DNA from: JBAZKV01 sp964443545
Lineage (GTDB): Bacteria; Margulisbacteria; WOR-1; JAKLHX01; JBAZKV01
Assembly: GCA_964443545.1 (NCBI GenBank)
Contig: CAYUCV010000004.1
Coordinates: forward strand, 1 to 54,892
Length of the DNA stretch: 54,892 nt
Direction: 5' to 3'
Part shown: positions 39,884-48,241 of the stretch, piece by piece
How the letters are laid out: each line of letters starts with the position of its first letter
How positions within the stretch are numbered: position 1 is the first letter of the stretch
Position numbers and translations under genes: made by a program
Notes under the pieces: model-generated
What the model saw: the letters and a program-made list of their open reading frames with translations, nothing else
Told to the model about the DNA's origin: nothing
Database searches by the model: none

Positions 39884-40885
39884 CTAATCAGCCTGGACCG
39901 CAGTGATCGCTGCGACATTCACTATGTCGTCAACACTGCAGCCTCTTGAGAGGTCGTTTATCGCTTTTGCGCAGCCCTGAAAGAGCGGACCCAGCGCCAT
40001 GGCTCCGGCAAGGCGTTCCGTAAGTTTATAGGCTATGTTGCCGGCTCCAAGATCGGGAAATATCAGGACATTGGCCCTGCCTGCTATTTTGCTGTCAGGA
40101 GCTTTCTTTTTTCCTATTGCCGGTATCAACGCCGCATCCGCCTGCAATTCACCGTCTATTTGAAGCCCGGGTTCTTTTTCCTGGGCAAGTTTTGTAGCCG
40201 CTGCCACTTTGTCAACCGATCTTGCTCTTCCGCTGCCTTTTGTCGAAAAGGAAAGCATTGCTATCCGGGGTTCTTTTCCCATTAGTTTTCTGAACGATGC
40301 GGCGGTCGAAACAGCGATATCTGCAAGCTGCTTTTCGTCCGGTTCGGGGACAACCCCGCAATCCGCGTAGAAAAGAACACCACCCGGAACGACTGACCGG
40401 TCTTTAAGAACCATCGCAAAAAAGCTGGATAGTATGGAAATGCCCGGCTTAAGTCCCGCCGAATAAACAGCTGCCTTTATAGTATGCCCTGTTTCGTGGC
40501 TGGCCCCCGATACCATCCCGTCGGAATCTCCTTCGGCAAGCATCATAGCGCCAAAAAAGGGGAAGTCTTTCTTTAAAAGGTCCTTTGCTTCCTCGAACGA
40601 GACAGGGTGTTTGCGCTTTTCCATGTTCTTGACATAGATCTCCGCGTACCTGTCCAGTTTTGGGTGTTTGTCGGGGTCCGCTATTTCGGAAGCCGAAATG
40701 TCTATTGAATTTTCTACAGTATTTCTATGTATTTCTACCGTATTTCCTACAAGTATCACCTTTGCAAGTTTGCTTTTTGAGATGAGTTCCGCGGCCTTTA
40801 GCACCCTGAGGTCTTCGGTTTCCGGAAGTATTATTCTTTTTTCCAGTTTTTTGGCTTTTGTCCAGATGTTCTCGAGGAATTCCAT
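39884..40885 (-). CDS. pta: Phosphate acetyltransferase
   Basis: Pta interconverts acetyl-CoA and acetyl phosphate, typical of fermentative acetate formation. At 333 residues it is the short form with only the catalytic PTA_PTB domain: KRIILPETEDLRVLKAAE, GMVSGASHETGHTIKAA, MLSFSTKGSG and NVLIFPDLGAGNIAYKL. Acetate kinase is not in the window. Residues NTVEIHRNTVE come from 10-11-bp microrepeats that do not change protein length. It has its own minus-strand promoter. Confidence 0.93.
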   Translation of the reverse strand: MEFLENIWTKAKKLEKRIILPETEDLRVLKAAELISKSKLAKVILVGNTVEIHRNTVENSIDISASEIADPDKHPKLDRYAEIYVKNMEKRKHPVSFEEAKDLLKKDFPFFGAMMLAEGDSDGMVSGASHETGHTIKAAVYSAGLKPGISILSSFFAMVLKDRSVVPGGVLFYADCGVVPEPDEKQLADIAVSTAASFRKLMGKEPRIAMLSFSTKGSGRARSVDKVAAATKLAQEKEPGLQIDGELQADAALIPAIGKKKAPDSKIAGRANVLIFPDLGAGNIAYKLTERLAGAMALGPLFQGCAKAINDLSRGCSVDDIVNVAAITAVQAD

Positions 40886-40894
40886 GACAAGCCC

Positions 40895-40903
40895 AATATA
40901 TCA
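40895..40903 (-). promoter_or_regulatory. Extended -10 promoter abutting pta
   Basis: On the minus strand, TGATATATT ends nine bases before the pta ATG, and no Shine-Dalgarno is present. It overlaps the stop codon of the upstream exonuclease gene. It predicts a leader of about 3 nt. Confidence 0.45.
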
Positions 40904-41545
40904 GAACTTCATGAGCTCTTCAACCTGTTCGAACGCGCGCAGACCCTTTACGGCAAGGATGTCCATCAAATGTGTCCATAACCCGTAGGTCACCTCGCAG
41001 TCTCCCATTGCCCTGTGGGCGGAGGGCGCCGCGATGCCCAGATGTCCGGCGATGTTTCCAAGTTTGTAGTTCTTGAGCCCCGGAATGAGTTTTCTTGCCA
41101 GTTTAAGGGTGCAGACGATACGGTTCTCCAGTTTCTTTTTTAAATGCCTGTCGATGTGGTGGCTAAGAAATGGAATGTCGAAATCACTGTTGTGGGCAAC
41201 CAGCACATGGCCTCCGGAAAAAACAAGAAAATCTTCGAGCGCCTGCTCAATAGACGGCTTCCCCTTGAGCATCTTATCGTCGATCCCGGTTATTTGAATT
41301 ATGTTGGGAGGAAGGTCCTTCGGACAGCTTATGAGCGTCTGCCATACATCCTTGGCTGTTTTGCCTTCTGTCTTTATGGCTCCTATCTCTATTATCTCGG
41401 ATGTCTTTGGCTCAAGCCCGGTTGTTTCTATGTCCACTATCACATACGGTATCTTATCGATCTCTTTCTGCCTGCGCAGGCGGGACAGAAAAGGAAAATC
41501 CTTTTCCAGTTTTAGGAACTCCCCGTCCTTTAAGAGATCTGACAT
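40901..41545 (-). CDS. DnaQ-like 3'-5' exonuclease (DEDD family)
   Basis: This 214-residue protein has the exonuclease motifs ExoI VDIETTGLEPKTSEIIEIGA, ExoII HNSDFDIPFL and ExoIII HRAMGDCEVT with the catalytic His. It could be a DNA polymerase III epsilon-like proofreading subunit or a separate DNase/RNase T-type enzyme. No polymerase-binding tail is obvious. Its ATG overlaps the end of the DUF362 gene by 16 bp, so both are probably co-transcribed. Confidence 0.88.
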   Translation of the reverse strand: MSDLLKDGEFLKLEKDFPFLSRLRRQKEIDKIPYVIVDIETTGLEPKTSEIIEIGAIKTEGKTAKDVWQTLISCPKDLPPNIIQITGIDDKMLKGKPSIEQALEDFLVFSGGHVLVAHNSDFDIPFLSHHIDRHLKKKLENRIVCTLKLARKLIPGLKNYKLGNIAGHLGIAAPSAHRAMGDCEVTYGLWTHLMDILAVKGLRAFEQVEELMKF

Positions 41546-42570
41546 AATTCGTATTTCCTGCTTCCCAGGCCTATCTGCTGGGCGTAATCAAGTTGAGAGG
41601 TGTACTCGATCTGCGGCCAGGTCTTTTTGATAATGTCTGTCCCGGCTTTTTTATTGACAAGATCAATGCTGGCCTGGTCTATTGCCACGGGATCAAACGA
41701 GGCCAGAACGCCTATGTCTTCAACTATGGGAGCATCGTTAAAGTTCCAGCAGTCGCAGTTGGGCGAAACATCGATGATGTAATTCATGTAGGCGCAGTTT
41801 TTGCCTTTGACCGCTCCGGCAAAATATTCAGCGATCTTTTCCTGAACGGATCTTGAAGAACCGCTCCACTCCATAGAAATGGCGGAAAAATTACAGGTGA
41901 CTATGCATTCGGCACATCCTATGCACTTGCTGCTGTCTATAACAGCCTTTCCTCCGGACATTTTGATAGCATTTACAGGGCACCACTTTGTGCAGAGCTC
42001 GCAGCCGGTACATTTTTCGCTGTCAACTCCAGGATGAACATCGGCGTGCATCTGCTGTTTTCCGGCTCTTGAACCCAGCCCCATTCCCACATTCTTGATG
42101 GCTCCGCCAAACCCGGTCAATTCGTGGCCCTTAAAATGGGACAGCGCAAACATTGTGCCAGCCTGAAGGACTTCGGAAGCTATCTTGACTTTTTTAAAAT
42201 GTTTGAGTCCGACCTCTACCTCGGTAAAACTTTTTCCGGTTAACCCGTCCGCTATAATGACCGGGGCAAAATCAAAGCCGTGCGCCTTTGCGGTGGCAAG
42301 GTGGTCCACAGAATTTCCCCGGGTGCCTTTGTAAAGCGTGTTGGCATCGGTCAAGAAAGGTTTTCCTTTAATCGAGGTTATCTTTTCAACAATAGGGGAG
42401 ATATTTCCTGGCTTCACATAGGCCTTGTTCCCGGTTTCTCCAAAGTGGACTTTTACCGCCACAAGTTCGTCCGGCTTTATCAGCGCATTAAAGCCCGCCG
42501 CCTCAAATAGCCGCTTCAGGCTGCTGCTGCTGATCTTGTTTGCGGCAATAAAATGGACTTTGGATGGCAT
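41530..42570 (-). CDS. DUF362 protein with two [4Fe-4S] ferredoxin motifs
   Basis: This 346-residue protein has a DUF362 domain (VAVKVHFGETGNKAYVKP, SHFKGHELTGFGGAIKNVGMG). An embedded 8Fe-8S ferredoxin insert is near residue 190-245: CTGCELCTKWCP and CIGCAECIVTC. The family is common in anaerobes; a role in electron transfer or metal-cofactor assembly is unproven. The ATG at 42570 is preferred. Thirteen further open codons upstream come from palindromic repeat DNA and are unlikely to be translated. Confidence 0.88.
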   Translation of the reverse strand: MPSKVHFIAANKISSSSLKRLFEAAGFNALIKPDELVAVKVHFGETGNKAYVKPGNISPIVEKITSIKGKPFLTDANTLYKGTRGNSVDHLATAKAHGFDFAPVIIADGLTGKSFTEVEVGLKHFKKVKIASEVLQAGTMFALSHFKGHELTGFGGAIKNVGMGLGSRAGKQQMHADVHPGVDSEKCTGCELCTKWCPVNAIKMSGGKAVIDSSKCIGCAECIVTCNFSAISMEWSGSSRSVQEKIAEYFAGAVKGKNCAYMNYIIDVSPNCDCWNFNDAPIVEDIGVLASFDPVAIDQASIDLVNKKAGTDIIKKTWPQIEYTSQLDYAQQIGLGSRKYELCQIS

Positions 42571-42580
42571 AAACCCTTTC

Positions 42581-42653
42581 TGTCCCTTTGGGACATCTTC
42601 CCCTGACAAGGGGAGACCGTTAAACCAATATTTCTCCCCCTGATAAGGGGGAG
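42581..42653. repeat. Three palindromes in tandem before the DUF362 gene
   Basis: Perfect hairpins stand in a row: TGTCCC-TTT-GGGACA (42581-42595), TCCCCT-GACA-AGGGGA (42599-42614) and CTCCCCCT-GATA-AGGGGGAG (42634-42653). They fill the 101-bp space between the nitrilase stop and the DUF362 start. They resemble in style, but not in exact sequence, the CTCTCCC family in dxs. Confidence 0.7.
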
Positions 42654-42671
42654 ATTAAGAGGGGGTTCATT

Positions 42672-43451
42672 TCAAAATATCCTTCTGTCTTTTTCTATCG
42701 GTATCCTTTTGTTGGCCTCGTCCACTGTTGTTAGGTCTATCTGTGCGGTTAGCACTTCTTCCCTGTGGGAAGCTTTTTCTATTATCTTGCCGAACGGATC
42801 ATAAATAACCGATTCGCCCGGATACTCGTATATCCTATCCTTGCCGATCCTATTGCAACCCGCCATAAAACAATGGTTCTCTATTGCCCGCGCTTTAAGC
42901 AGGGTAAGCCAGTGGTCAACTCTTTTTGATGGGAACTGCGCGGGGACAAAGACCAGTTTTGCCCCTTTTTCCCAGTATTTTCTCGAAAGCTCGGGAAATC
43001 TGATGTCATAGCATATCTCGGAAGCCGTTATTACTCCCCCAGTGTCAAAAACAGGCATGTTCCTGCCGTGGTCAAAGTGTTCATGCTCTCCCGTTGGCGA
43101 AAAGATGTGTATCTTGCGGTAAGCTCCGCTCGGTTTTCCTGACGGGTCAAATACAAAAGCCGTGTTATAAACCTTGCCCCCGTCATTTTCGGGGATGGAG
43201 CCTCCAAAGACCCAGGCGCCGCTTCTTTTTGCCCAACCGCTGAGAAAATCCAAAGTTTCTTTCTGCCAGGCTTTTGAGATGGCAGGAAGGTCATCGTAGG
43301 CAAAACCGGTGGACCACATTTCGGGAAGGCAGATAAACTCGGACCTCCTCTGGGCTGCTTTCTCGAACAGTTTTGCGGCCCGGTCCAGGTTGTGTTGCGG
43401 ATCGGCCGTCTTTATGTCCATTTGCAGGAGAGAGATCACCCGTTTTTTCAT
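42672..43451 (-). CDS. Carbon-nitrogen hydrolase (nitrilase superfamily, omega-amidase-like)
   Basis: This 259-residue protein carries the Glu-Lys-Cys triad: Glu in LPEMWSTGFAYD, Lys in YRKIHIFSPTGEHEHF and Cys in ASEICYDIRFPEL. The motif set is closest to YafV/Nit2-type omega-amidases that hydrolyse alpha-ketoglutaramate and related amides in metabolite repair. The ATG at 43451 fits family N-termini; 13 open codons upstream lie in repeat DNA. It stands alone between two palindrome clusters on the minus strand. Confidence 0.9.
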   Translation of the reverse strand: MKKRVISLLQMDIKTADPQHNLDRAAKLFEKAAQRRSEFICLPEMWSTGFAYDDLPAISKAWQKETLDFLSGWAKRSGAWVFGGSIPENDGGKVYNTAFVFDPSGKPSGAYRKIHIFSPTGEHEHFDHGRNMPVFDTGGVITASEICYDIRFPELSRKYWEKGAKLVFVPAQFPSKRVDHWLTLLKARAIENHCFMAGCNRIGKDRIYEYPGESVIYDPFGKIIEKASHREEVLTAQIDLTTVDEANKRIPIEKDRRIF

Positions 43452-43463
43452 TTTTAATTTTGT

Positions 43464-43567
43464 CCCGACGCTGAAGCGCCCGCCTGCCAAGCCTTCCCGG
43501 CTCGGCGGGATGGCGGGCAGGTCGGCTCCATTGGGAAGCGAACACGGAGCCGAACCTTCAGGTTCGG
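43464..43567. repeat. REP-like palindrome cluster upstream of the nitrilase gene
   Basis: The cluster includes CCGACGCTGAAGCG, an inverted CGCCTGCC/GGCGGGCAGG pair, GGCTCC/GGAGCC and a perfect CCGAACC-TTCA-GGTTCGG hairpin (43550-43567). The modules and their order match the element at 23032-23089, so both belong to one dispersed family. Confidence 0.65.
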
Positions 43568-43584
43568 GTCCTTTATATTGATGT

Positions 43585-44190
43585 TCATTGTGTAAGGGAC
43601 TTTACCTTTCGAACGCAGTCAAGCGCGTTCTTTACCTCTATCATATCCTGCCAGGTCAGCCATTTGGGAGAACCTTTTTCTTTTGACGGGTTCCTAAGCA
43701 GGTATGACGGGTGAAATATCGGCATCACAGAAATATCTGTTCCTTCGAGTTTGGTCCAATTGCCCCTTATTTTTGACATCGGCATTTCGTTCTTAAGCAC
43801 GACCTTGCAGGCAGGAGACCCCGTCAGGATCAGTATTTTGGGGTTCACATATTTTATCTGAGCCTCAAGGTAGGGATAGCAGGCGTCGGTTTCTTCTCTT
43901 AAGGGAGCCCTGTTCTCGGGAGGCCTGCATTTTACGATATTTGTGATATAGACCTCATTGTTCCTGTTAATGCCGACGGACTCAAAGATCTTTGTCAGTA
44001 GCTGGCCGGCTCTTCCGACAAAAGGAAGACCCTGCTCGTCCTCATCGGCTCCGGGACCTTCGCCTATCAACATGAGGTCGCAAGGGACGGGACCTGAAGA
44101 GAACACTACTTTATTGCGTTTTTTGGAAAGATCGCACTTTTGGCAGGAAAAACATTCTTCTCTTATCTTTTGGTAGGCGGCAAGGTCCAT
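43585..44190 (-). CDS. Family 4 uracil-DNA glycosylase
   Basis: This [4Fe-4S] uracil-DNA glycosylase removes uracil from DNA. The N-terminal cysteine pair lies in CFSCQKCDLSKKRN, then GEGPGADEDEQGLPFVGRAGQLL, VYITNIVKCRPPENRAP with the third cysteine, and a C-terminal IFHPSYLLRNP motif. It has 201 residues from the ATG at 44190. A GTG six codons earlier would lie inside the -10 region, so it is unlikely. It is transcribed away from cimA. Confidence 0.93.
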   Translation of the reverse strand: MDLAAYQKIREECFSCQKCDLSKKRNKVVFSSGPVPCDLMLIGEGPGADEDEQGLPFVGRAGQLLTKIFESVGINRNNEVYITNIVKCRPPENRAPLREETDACYPYLEAQIKYVNPKILILTGSPACKVVLKNEMPMSKIRGNWTKLEGTDISVMPIFHPSYLLRNPSKEKGSPKWLTWQDMIEVKNALDCVRKVKSLTQ

Positions 44191-44198
44191 TTGTAAAA

Positions 44199-44207
44199 AA
44201 TATAGCA
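44199..44207 (-). promoter_or_regulatory. Extended -10 promoter abutting the UDG gene
   Basis: On the minus strand, TGCTATATT ends eight bases before the ATG at 44190. No Shine-Dalgarno is present, so a leaderless or nearly leaderless mRNA is expected. Confidence 0.5.
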
Positions 44208-44263
44208 CTAATAGGCAGAAATTTCCACCTGAATTTTACGATGTATAAATAGAGGGGGCAGGG

Positions 44264-44560
44264 TTGCTTAGACCCTGTCATATGATCATGATGCTCCGCA
44301 TATATGCTTTAGAATCGCGAACTCGCAAAAGAGGCAGGCTTCTTGGCTCTGTCTCCTACGAGAGGATGCTGCTTAAGGTCGCAGCCTCTCACCCGGTCGT
44401 TAAGCTTTTGGTGCAGCGTTCTTTAAAGAGAATGCGGGGAGCAAAGGCTTCCTTAAGGACTAAAAGAACAAGAATGGTCAGGCTTCATACCCCGCGGTTC
44501 GTTGAAGTCCTCGGCATAGAATGCTGGAAAAAAGGGTTGATGATAGAGATCGAGCGCTGA
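44264..44560 (+). CDS. Small highly basic protein of unknown function
   Basis: The frame codes for 98 residues from a TTG or 92 from the ATG at 44282. The product is rich in Arg and Lys (KRGRLLGSV, KRMRGAKASL, RTKRTRMVRLHT) and ends FVEVLGIECWKKGLMIEIER. There is no signal or membrane segment and I recognise no domain. An extended -10 TGTATAAAT (44242-44250) lies just upstream. A small hairpin CAGGGT/ACCCTG (44259-44277) overlaps the TTG. The high charge suggests nucleic-acid or ribosome contact, a guess only. It could be spurious, but the frame is clean and fills the gap before cimA. Confidence 0.5.
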   Translation: MLRPCHMIMMLRIYALESRTRKRGRLLGSVSYERMLLKVAASHPVVKLLVQRSLKRMRGAKASLRTKRTRMVRLHTPRFVEVLGIECWKKGLMIEIER

Positions 44561-44573
44561 TCTTCGTTCCCCG

Positions 44574-44582
44574 TGCTATAAT
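44574..44582 (+). promoter_or_regulatory. Extended -10 promoter abutting cimA
   Basis: TGCTATAAT ends nine bases before the cimA ATG, with no Shine-Dalgarno. A leader of about 3 nt is predicted for the cimA-lysA-cdaA-panB run. Confidence 0.55.
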
Positions 44583-44591
44583 TTCCCTATA

Positions 44592-46157
44592 ATGGCGGTC
44601 AAATTATTCGATACCACTTTGCGCGACGGCGCCCAGACCGAGGGGATCTCTTTTTCGGTCGAGGACAAGGTAAAGATAACAAAACTTCTGGATTCTCTGG
44701 GCATACACTATATTGAGGGAGGCTGGCCCGGTTCAAATCCCAAAGACATTGCCTATTTTGAAAAGATCAAAGAAGTCCCGCTGAAGAATTCCACTATAGT
44801 TGCCTTTAGCAGCACAAGGCGGCCGGGTGTTTTAGTTGAGGCGGACAAGAATATCGAGACTCTCATAAACGCCGGAACAAAGGCAGTTTCCATCTTCGGC
44901 AAGAGCTGGGATTTTCATGTCGTGGATGCACTAAAGACCACGCTGGAAGAAAACCTCTCCATGATATACGACACGGTGGCTTACCTAAAGGGCAAAGGCA
45001 AAGAGGTGTTCTATGACGCCGAACATTTTTTTGACGGTTATAAGGCAAATCCCGAATATGCTCTTAAGACGCTGCTGCAGGCGGAAAAAGCAGGAGCGGA
45101 TGTCCTTTGCCTGTGCGACACCAACGGCGGCACCCTGGCTTTTGAAACCCAAAAAATAATCACCGAGGTCAAAAAGCATGTGACAAAGCCGCTGGGGATC
45201 CATGCGCATAACGATTCTGAGTGCGCGGTGTCGGTTTCCGGGATGGCCGTTTACTGCGGCTGTACCTATGTGCAGGGCACTATCAACGGCTACGGGGAAA
45301 GATGCGGCAATGCCAATCTGTGCTCCATAATCCCGATAATAAAACTTAAAATAAAGGACGACTGCATATCGGACGCCAGCCTTGCAAGACTGACGGAGGT
45401 GGCCCGCCACATAAGCGAAATAGCCAATCTGCCTCTTCCGCCGCACCAGCCTTTTGTGGGCAGGTCCGCCTTCGCTCACAAGGGCGGCATCCATGTGAGC
45501 GCTGTGCTGAAACATCCGGAAACTTATGAACATATAAAGCCCGAGCTGGTGGGCAACGGCCGCAGAGCAACTATCTCGGAGCTGTCGGGAGCCAGCAATC
45601 TGATGTTCAAGGCCAGGGATTTTGATGTAGATCTTAAAAAGGATTCTCCCCATGTAAAGAACCTGCTTGCAAAGCTTAAGCAGATGGAGCACGGCGGCTA
45701 TCAGTTCGAAGAAGGGGAAGCTTCTTTTGAGCTGCTCTTAAAAAAAGAACTGGGCCTTTTCAAACTTCCTTTTGAATGGCACAAATTTGATGTGCGCTCC
45801 GTCAAGGAAAAGAACAGGAAGATGTGCGTTGAGGCAAGGGTCGAGATAAAGATAGGAAGGAAAAAGATAAGGGCAAAGGGGCAGGGCAACGGGCCAGTCA
45901 ATGCACTTGATGAGGCGGTGCGCGGCACTTTGATGGACAACTTCCCTGCCGTCAAAAGAATGAAACTTACCGATTACAAAGTCAGGGTACTTGACAGCTC
46001 CGACGGAACCGCGGCAAAGGTGAGGGTCCTGATAGAGTCTTCCGATGATAAAAGCTCCTGGGGGACTGTCGGAGTTTCCTCAAATGTGATCGAGGCCAGC
46101 TGGCTTGCCCTGATAGACAGCATAGAATACTGTCTTATGAAAGAAGGTGTGCAGTGA
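44592..46157 (+). CDS. cimA: Citramalate synthase
   Basis: CimA condenses acetyl-CoA with pyruvate to (R)-citramalate, giving threonine-independent isoleucine. It has DTTLRDGAQTEGISFSVEDK at the N-terminus, GGWPGSNPKD, the metal site HAHNDSECAVS, NGYGERCGNANL and a C-terminal LeuA-type regulatory domain with GQGNGPVNALDEAVR. The GGWPGSNPKD motif and 521-residue length separate it from 2-isopropylmalate synthase (present elsewhere in the window). It overlaps lysA by 4 bp. Confidence 0.94.
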   Translation: MAVKLFDTTLRDGAQTEGISFSVEDKVKITKLLDSLGIHYIEGGWPGSNPKDIAYFEKIKEVPLKNSTIVAFSSTRRPGVLVEADKNIETLINAGTKAVSIFGKSWDFHVVDALKTTLEENLSMIYDTVAYLKGKGKEVFYDAEHFFDGYKANPEYALKTLLQAEKAGADVLCLCDTNGGTLAFETQKIITEVKKHVTKPLGIHAHNDSECAVSVSGMAVYCGCTYVQGTINGYGERCGNANLCSIIPIIKLKIKDDCISDASLARLTEVARHISEIANLPLPPHQPFVGRSAFAHKGGIHVSAVLKHPETYEHIKPELVGNGRRATISELSGASNLMFKARDFDVDLKKDSPHVKNLLAKLKQMEHGGYQFEEGEASFELLLKKELGLFKLPFEWHKFDVRSVKEKNRKMCVEARVEIKIGRKKIRAKGQGNGPVNALDEAVRGTLMDNFPAVKRMKLTDYKVRVLDSSDGTAAKVRVLIESSDDKSSWGTVGVSSNVIEASWLALIDSIEYCLMKEGVQ

Positions 46158-47443
46158 ACCTTCCTGTGTCGGCAAGGATAAAAGATAACGGGATTTTGGA
46201 GATAGGAGGCTGCGATGCGGCAGAGCTTGCCGCTGAGTTCGGCACCCCTCTTTATGTGATCGACGAATCTACCGTTGTTAAAAAATGCCGTCAATATAAC
46301 GATTCACTTAAAAAACATTATCCTGACTCACTGGTCATCTTTGCCTGTAAGGCTTTTTGCGCGGCGGGTATACTCAAACTGGTCCACGAACAGGGGTTAG
46401 GTGTTGATGTCTCCACCTCCGGGGAGCTCTATACCGCGCTAAAAGGCTCCTGCGATACGAATAAATTATTCTTTCACGGCAACAACAAATCTGTTTCCGA
46501 GATAGCCTTTGGCATTAAGTCCGGAGTCGGGACTTTTATCGCGGACAATACCGATGAGATAAGGATGATAAGCGATGAAGCTCTAAGACAGGGATCAGAA
46601 GTAAAAGTGATGCTCCGCATAAATCCCGGTGTTGAGGCCCATACGCATGACTATATAAGAACGGGCATGACGGATTCAAAGTTTGGCATATCAAAGGAAG
46701 ACGCCCTCAAAGCCGTGAGCCTGCTGAAAAGCCTCAAAGGCCTTGAATTTGCAGGACTTCATTCCCACATCGGTTCTCAGATCTTTGAAAAACAATCCTT
46801 CTGCGCCGAAATAGATGTTCTTGCCGAACTGGCGTCCCAGATCAAAAAGTCCCTGGGGCTGGACTGCGCCAGTCTCGACCTTGGAGGCGGTATCGGGATA
46901 AGATACACTTCCCAGGATGAGGATCCCTGCATCGAGGACTTTGTGGAATGCATGGCTGTAAGGTTAAAGGAGAACTGCCGAAGGCATAAATTGAAAGAAC
47001 CGCGGCTGATACTTGAGCCCGGAAGGTCAATAATAGCAGAGGCGGGAGTGACCCTCTACGAAGCAGGGGCGGTCAAGGAAATACCCGGGATAAGAAAGTA
47101 TGTCCTTGTTGACGGGGGTATGGCCGATAACCCCAGGCCCATTCTTTATCAGGCAAAATATGAGGCCGTTGTTGCCGGCAAGGCCTCTCAAAAGCCGCAG
47201 GAAACATATACGATAGCGGGAAAGGCCTGCGAATCAGGCGACATCCTTATAAAAGACATAAAACTTCCTAAAATAGAAAGAGGCGACATCATCGCGGTCC
47301 TTTGCACAGGAGCCTACAATTACTCTATGGCCAGCAATTACAACAGGCTGCCTCGCCCCGCGGTCGTAGCGGTCAGGGACGGGCGCCCCAGGCTAATTGT
47401 GAAGAGAGAAACCAACGAAGACCTGGCGAGGAACGACCTGTGA
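46154..47443 (+). CDS. lysA: Diaminopimelate decarboxylase
   Basis: LysA is a PLP enzyme that makes lysine from meso-DAP. The PLP lysine is in FACKAFCAAG near residue 60. HSHIGSQ, LDLGGGIGIRY and EPGRSIIAEAG build the cofactor site, and CESGDIL and CTGAYNYSMASNYN build the active site at the dimer face. It has 429 residues. The GTG start overlaps the cimA stop. Its DAP substrate is also the wall cross-linking residue, linking this gene to peptidoglycan supply. Confidence 0.95.
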   Translation: MNLPVSARIKDNGILEIGGCDAAELAAEFGTPLYVIDESTVVKKCRQYNDSLKKHYPDSLVIFACKAFCAAGILKLVHEQGLGVDVSTSGELYTALKGSCDTNKLFFHGNNKSVSEIAFGIKSGVGTFIADNTDEIRMISDEALRQGSEVKVMLRINPGVEAHTHDYIRTGMTDSKFGISKEDALKAVSLLKSLKGLEFAGLHSHIGSQIFEKQSFCAEIDVLAELASQIKKSLGLDCASLDLGGGIGIRYTSQDEDPCIEDFVECMAVRLKENCRRHKLKEPRLILEPGRSIIAEAGVTLYEAGAVKEIPGIRKYVLVDGGMADNPRPILYQAKYEAVVAGKASQKPQETYTIAGKACESGDILIKDIKLPKIERGDIIAVLCTGAYNYSMASNYNRLPRPAVVAVRDGRPRLIVKRETNEDLARNDL

Positions 47444-47445
47444 CA

Positions 47446-48240
47446 ATGCCATTCGGGATCTCGCTTATAGACCTCATCGATATCATCATTGTGTCGGTCA
47501 TACTGTACCAGATCTTTGTTTGGCTTAAAGGAACGGCCGGCATGCAGCTTCTCCGCGGGCTTCTGATAATCTTTGTCGTCTATTTCCTTGCCCAGCAGCT
47601 GGGCCTGCGCACACTTAACTGGCTCATGGAAAGATTTGTGACCATCATTCTTATCGTCATTATAATAGTGTTCCAGCCCGAACTGCGCAGGGCGCTTGAG
47701 AGGATAGGGCGGGGCCGCTTCCTTTCCAGGTTCGGTATCTCTCTTGGGACCAAGGGCAGCGCTGTGGTGCGACAACTTATCGATGCCGTAGAAAAATGCG
47801 CGCAGGAAAAGATCGGCGCTCTGATTGTTCTCGAAAGGAACACGGGTCTCAACGAATTCCTGGAGTCCGGCATAAAAATAGATGCCCCGGTCAGCGAAGA
47901 GCTCCTCATTACTATACTTACCCCCCAGACCCCGCTGCACGACGGCGCGATCATTATACAGGGCGACAGGATCGCGGCAGCTGGCTGTCTTCTTCCGCTT
48001 TCGGAAAGCAGGCTTATAGACAGGCGTCTGGGTACCCGTCATCGGGCTGCGGTGGGAATGAGCGAACAGTCCGATTCTCTTGTCATCGTTGTCTCCGAAA
48101 GGACGGGGACTATCTCCGTAGCGGAGAACGGCTATCTACAGAGGTTCCTCAGCAAGGAACTGCTGGAAGAAAGGCTCTTTGACCTTTACAAAACCGATTC
48201 CCACAGGTCCAAATTCGCTTTCTGGAAAAAGAAGGAATAA
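47446..48240 (+). CDS. cdaA: Diadenylate cyclase CdaA
   Basis: CdaA makes the second messenger c-di-AMP from two ATP. Three N-terminal membrane helices (about 5-80) precede a DisA_N catalytic domain with PLHDGAIIIQGDRI (DGA motif) and LGTRHRAAVGMSE (RHR motif). It has 264 residues from the ATG two bases after the lysA stop; a GTG two codons earlier is possible. The usual neighbours cdaR (ybbR) and glmM are absent. c-di-AMP controls potassium uptake and wall homeostasis in other bacteria. Confidence 0.95.
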   Translation: MPFGISLIDLIDIIIVSVILYQIFVWLKGTAGMQLLRGLLIIFVVYFLAQQLGLRTLNWLMERFVTIILIVIIIVFQPELRRALERIGRGRFLSRFGISLGTKGSAVVRQLIDAVEKCAQEKIGALIVLERNTGLNEFLESGIKIDAPVSEELLITILTPQTPLHDGAIIIQGDRIAAAGCLLPLSESRLIDRRLGTRHRAAVGMSEQSDSLVIVVSERTGTISVAENGYLQRFLSKELLEERLFDLYKTDSHRSKFAFWKKKE

Positions 48241-48241
48241 A

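Noticed and set aside
40717..40750. GTATTTCTA microrepeats in pta, possible in-frame insertion
   Set aside because: The encoded NTVEIHRNTVE stretch aligns without a gap to the usual length of this region in Pta, so it is a local low-complexity stretch rather than an inserted element.
44259..44277. CAGGGT/ACCCTG hairpin as a terminator
   Set aside because: The stem is only 6 bp and has no T-tract; it lies at the start of a gene, not the end.
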